A DNA stretch of 64,000 nt from Candidatus Altimarinota bacterium (lineage in GTDB: Bacteria > Patescibacteriota > Gracilibacteria > UBA4473): NCBI GenBank assembly GCA_021734785.1, contig JAIPIF010000005.1, positions 18,016-82,015 on the forward strand, read 5' to 3'. Of the stretch, positions 61,282 through 64,000 are shown in pieces. The first letter of the stretch is position 1; the number at the start of each line of letters is the position of its first letter. The position numbers and the translations under genes are program-made. Under the pieces are notes generated by a model that was not told where the DNA came from, did not search any database, and saw nothing but the letters and a program-made list of their open reading frames with translations.

Positions 61282-62493
61282 ATGCAGACGCTTGTGAAAA
61301 TTTGTTTTGCGCTCCTGGGGCTCCTCCTGCCCTGGCACGGCGCGATCACGGTATTTTTGCCCGAACCCTTTCGCTGGTGGAAAGAAGCCGTGCTGCTCGT
61401 GCTCTTGGGAATTGTGCTCTGGAACGAGGTGGGAAAAATACGAGCCAAATCCTGGGAAAAATTTTCGCGTGCACAAAGGTGGGCGATTGGATTTCTCGTC
61501 TGGTGTCTGACCCTCGTGATTTTGAGCGAAGACCAGGCCACTGCTGCCATCGCCGCACGGTACCTGGGGATGGGATTTGTGACGTTTCTCATTGTGTCAC
61601 GGACACAACCGGTTTCAAAAAACGCGCTGAAAATTTTTGCAAATTTTTTCTTTTTGGGACTGGCCACAAGTATCATTTTTGGGCTCTGGGTCAAGTGGGG
61701 TGGGGGCGCAGAGATTGTACAAAATTTTTATTCAAATACGATTTCCAGCTGGGTCCCAGGGCAAACCATCCCCCTCTGGCACGAGACCGGCGGATTCATT
61801 CGAATGCAGGGGGCCAGTTCGGGTCCCACGGTGTTTTCGCACCTGCTGGTGGCAGGGCTGGCACTGCTGCTCTGGCGCGGACCAACACTGAATGTGTGGC
61901 TCAAAATGGGACTCGGCATCTTATTTCTTGCCGGTATCGCGCAGAGTTTTTCTCGAGCGGCACTGGGCGGTGCGTTTTTGCTGGTATTTTTTTCCTTTCT
62001 TCCCTCGCTGAAATTGTCCGCGAAAAAAGCCATTCCCTTCTTGCTTCTTCTTTTTTTGGTGGGAGGGGGTTTTCTTTTTTTGAATAAAAATATTGTTCAA
62101 AATTTCCTCAGCCGGGACGGCACATCCGCCCATTTTTCTCGGCCAGTAGAAGCTGTGGAAATGGGACTTCGCTCGCCTCTCTGGGGAAATCTGGGAGAGC
62201 TAGGACCAGCCGCTCGAGCCAGGAATTTGGAAGAGAACAATGACGATCGTGCGCCGATCGCCGAAAATGTCCCTGCTGACTGGCTTGCCCAGCTGGGAAT
62301 CCCCGGATTTTTCTTGGGAATCGGTTTTTTGGTGACAATATTTTTGGGCGCGACACCCCTGGGAAAAGGATTTGTGGTGGTGTCATTTTTGCTCATGAAT
62401 TTTGCGACGATTTTTGACATGATGCCCGTGGCCATCACGTTTTTTATGCTGTTTGCGTTTTGGCAAAAATCTGAGACAATTTCCGGGAAATGA
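61282..62493 (+). CDS. O-antigen ligase/polymerase-like membrane protein (Wzy_C family)
   Basis: 403 residues from ATG 61282. About ten to eleven hydrophobic helices, with a Wzy_C-type core: an outer loop carrying GGFIRMQGASSGPTVFSHLL, then GIAQSFSRAALGGAFLLVFFS, a second loop (PVEAVEMGLRSPLWGNLGELG) and a C-terminal helix pair. Such proteins polymerise or ligate lipid-linked glycans outside the membrane. It overlaps mraY by ATGA, an unusual operon partner that links glycan and peptidoglycan steps. Leaderless promoter directly upstream. Confidence 0.82.
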   Translation: MQTLVKICFALLGLLLPWHGAITVFLPEPFRWWKEAVLLVLLGIVLWNEVGKIRAKSWEKFSRAQRWAIGFLVWCLTLVILSEDQATAAIAARYLGMGFVTFLIVSRTQPVSKNALKIFANFFFLGLATSIIFGLWVKWGGGAEIVQNFYSNTISSWVPGQTIPLWHETGGFIRMQGASSGPTVFSHLLVAGLALLLWRGPTLNVWLKMGLGILFLAGIAQSFSRAALGGAFLLVFFSFLPSLKLSAKKAIPFLLLLFLVGGGFLFLNKNIVQNFLSRDGTSAHFSRPVEAVEMGLRSPLWGNLGELGPAARARNLEENNDDRAPIAENVPADWLAQLGIPGFFLGIGFLVTIFLGATPLGKGFVVVSFLLMNFATIFDMMPVAITFFMLFAFWQKSETISGK

Positions 62494-63563
62494 AGTCGAT
62501 CCATGTTCTCAATCTGTTGCAGATCTTCTTGTACTCGGGCCTGTCGTTTGTGGTCGCGGTAGTGCTTTTTCCACGATTTGTTCGATTTGTAAAAGCATAC
62601 AAACTCACCCAAAAAATCCGCGAGGATGGACTTTCTGGGGGCACGGCGAAATTGTTTAAAAAACTCCACGCACACAAATCCGGCACTCCCACCATGGGCG
62701 GGGCAGTCATTATTTTTTCGGTACTGGCAACCGTGGCGATCTCCCGCCTGCTGGCCCTGGCAGGAATCGTGGATTTTTCCATTCTCAATCGAGGAGAAAC
62801 CTATCTTCCTATCATCACTCTGACGGTAGTGGGGGTTCTGGGCCTCGTCGATGACTGGCTCAATATTCGTGAAAAAGGAAAGCAAAAAGGACTGTCAGCA
62901 AAAGTAAAATTTTGGTCACTGGTGGGATTTGCGGTGATGGGCGCTCTCTGGTTTGCGCTGAAATTGGAATGGTCCCTGATCCACATTCCGGGGGTCGGCG
63001 ACTACGACATCGGCCTCTGGTACGCCCCGCTGTTTGTGTTTGTCCTGGTGGGGACGTCCAATGCCGTCAACATTACCGACGGACTCGATGGACTTGCCGG
63101 GGGGCTGCTGGCAATCGCCTTTGGGGTGTTTGGCGTGATTTCGTATTTTTATGGGCTGCCAATTCTCACGGTATTTTGTGCCATCGTCTCGGCGGCACTG
63201 GTGGCGTTTCTCTGGTTCAATGTCCCTCCCGCCAAAATCTACATGGGCGACACGGGGTCCCTGGCACTGGGGGCGACACTTGGGGTCATTGCGATGCTGA
63301 CCAATTCGATCGTGAGCCTGATCGTGATCGGAGCGATTTTTATTGTGGAAACGATCTCCGTGGCGTTGCAGCTTTTTTGGAAAAAACACTTCAAACGAAA
63401 ACTGTTTAAGATTGCGCCCCTCCACCACCATTTTGAAGCAAAGGGCTGGTCGGAGACGCAAATCGTGATGCGGTTTTGGATTGTGGGGGCACTCGCGGGA
63501 TTGGCCGGAATTTTGGTCGGGTTGATCGGCATGGGCAATGCCGGTATTTTTCATCTCCCCTGA
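62490..63563 (+). CDS. mraY: Phospho-N-acetylmuramoyl-pentapeptide-transferase
   Basis: Makes lipid I by moving phospho-MurNAc-pentapeptide to undecaprenyl phosphate at the inner face of the membrane. 357 residues, ten membrane helices. Signatures: SGTPTMGGAVIIFSVL, the Asp pair in LGLVDDWLNI, NAVNITDGLDGLAGG, NVPPAKIYMGDTGSLALG and APLHHHFEAKGW with its conserved His. Full length. Here it is separated from ftsAZ and coupled to a Wzy-like gene. Confidence 0.97.
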   Translation: MKSIHVLNLLQIFLYSGLSFVVAVVLFPRFVRFVKAYKLTQKIREDGLSGGTAKLFKKLHAHKSGTPTMGGAVIIFSVLATVAISRLLALAGIVDFSILNRGETYLPIITLTVVGVLGLVDDWLNIREKGKQKGLSAKVKFWSLVGFAVMGALWFALKLEWSLIHIPGVGDYDIGLWYAPLFVFVLVGTSNAVNITDGLDGLAGGLLAIAFGVFGVISYFYGLPILTVFCAIVSAALVAFLWFNVPPAKIYMGDTGSLALGATLGVIAMLTNSIVSLIVIGAIFIVETISVALQLFWKKHFKRKLFKIAPLHHHFEAKGWSETQIVMRFWIVGALAGLAGILVGLIGMGNAGIFHLP

Positions 63564-63622
63564 GAAATCCTTGACTTCAATGGGGAAACGAGAACACTAA
63601 AGATGTCTTTTTTGTGAAAAAC

Positions 63623-63964
63623 ATGGCCTTTCTTGACACCGACATCTTTGCCAAAATCATTGACCGGGAGATTCCCGCCGACATCGTATTTGAAAACGAT
63701 CGGATTCTCGCCTTTCATGACATCAAGCCAAAAGCGAACATCCACATCCTGATCGTTCCAAAGGTCCCCCTGGTGACGGCCAAAGAAGTGACCGAGGACA
63801 ACGCAGAACTCTTTGGCGAACTGTTTCTCGTGGCAAAACAGGTCGCGGAAGCAGAAAAACTCCCGGGCTACAAACTCGCCATGAATGTCGGCGAATCTGG
63901 CGGTCAGGTCGTCCCGCACGTGCACCTGCACCTCCTCAGCCCGGACTTCGACAGTCCGCTCTAA
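63623..63964 (+). CDS. HIT-family nucleotide hydrolase
   Basis: 113 residues from ATG 63623 (MAFLDTDIFAKIIDREIPA); an in-frame GTG at 63614 would add three. Typical Hint-type features: the opening FAKIIDREIPADIVFEND, KANIHILIVPK, and the catalytic triad GQVVPHVHLHLLS. Such proteins hydrolyse aminoacyl- or acyl-adenylates and AMP-lysine. A TTGACT box lies at 63570-63575 with a weak AACACT partner 16 nt on. The window ends just after it, in the same pyrimidine-rich repeat text seen before prfB. Confidence 0.93.
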   Translation: MAFLDTDIFAKIIDREIPADIVFENDRILAFHDIKPKANIHILIVPKVPLVTAKEVTEDNAELFGELFLVAKQVAEAEKLPGYKLAMNVGESGGQVVPHVHLHLLSPDFDSPL

Positions 63965-64000
63965 AACTTCAAAACTTCCGTCCTTCTCTGCTTCTCAACT

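Overview
The window looks like a chromosome segment from a small-genome bacterium of the Candidate Phyla Radiation (Patescibacteria). A Peregrinibacteria/Gracilibacteria-like lineage is my best guess, at low confidence because no 16S rRNA gene is present. TGA is used as a normal stop (ligA, dut, the end of the wzy-like gene) and a release factor 2 gene is present, so the UGA=Gly code of some Gracilibacteria does not apply. Genes are tightly packed, often with ATGA overlaps. Shine-Dalgarno sites are rare, and many operon-leading genes have a sigma-70-like -10 box about 7 nt before the ATG, which suggests leaderless mRNAs.

Layout. 1-2.9 kb: ftsA tail, ftsZ, a repeat-rich gap, prfB. 3-7.4 kb: rlmH, lipoprotein, three tRNAs (Cys, Leu, Leu) set among hairpin repeats, argS. 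7.4-11.3 kb: a two-gene amidoligase-type system, made of a PKD-7TM membrane protein and a three-domain ATP-grasp/retropepsin-like/QEGLA-metallopeptidase fusion. 11.4-18.3 kb: dut, tilS, NUDIX, greA, primary sigma factor with a lysine-rich tail, pheS, a disordered NPF-repeat protein, HU. 18.4-27.7 kb: mostly lineage-specific proteins around a lytic transglycosylase, with tagA/wecG, ligA and a second, Bacteroidota-like sigma factor. 27.8-31 kb: secD with an inserted parvulin domain, then secF. 31-44.7 kb: two aminotransferases, ATP-dependent PEP carboxykinase, ung, CCA-adding enzyme, RRM protein, serS, a DHH-family pseudoenzyme, tRNA-Arg, miaA. 44.7-50.9 kb: ppdK, a 26-residue Cys-rich peptide gene, pyk, small membrane proteins, TspO. 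51-54.5 kb: an island integrated at tRNA-Pro, carrying one large helicase with five 82-residue repeats. 54.7-64 kb: a DUF3352-like protein, archaeal-type tpiA, infC-rpmI-rplT, obgE, surface protein, Wzy-like ligase, mraY, HIT protein.

How the genes fit together. pckA, ppdK, pyk and tpiA make up a pyruvate/PEP/triose node of a fermentative metabolism. ftsAZ, mraY, the transglycosylase, tagA/wecG and the Wzy-like protein belong to division and envelope building. secD/secF export the lipoproteins and signal-peptide proteins. infC-rpmI-rplT, prfB, five intact tRNAs, four aminoacyl-tRNA-synthetase-related or tRNA-modification functions (argS, pheS, serS, tilS, miaA, cca) and rlmH make up the translation share.

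Most notable items: (1) the tRNA-Pro island with its repeat-array helicase; (2) the ATP-grasp/retropepsin-like/QEGLA fusion with its PKD-7TM partner; (3) SecD with an embedded peptidyl-prolyl isomerase; (4) the Cys-rich micro-gene with palindromic promoter and terminator; (5) infC with no ATG/GTG/TTG at its expected start but an in-frame AUU; (6) the leaderless-promoter pattern; (7) triplicated 3' ends of tRNA-Leu.
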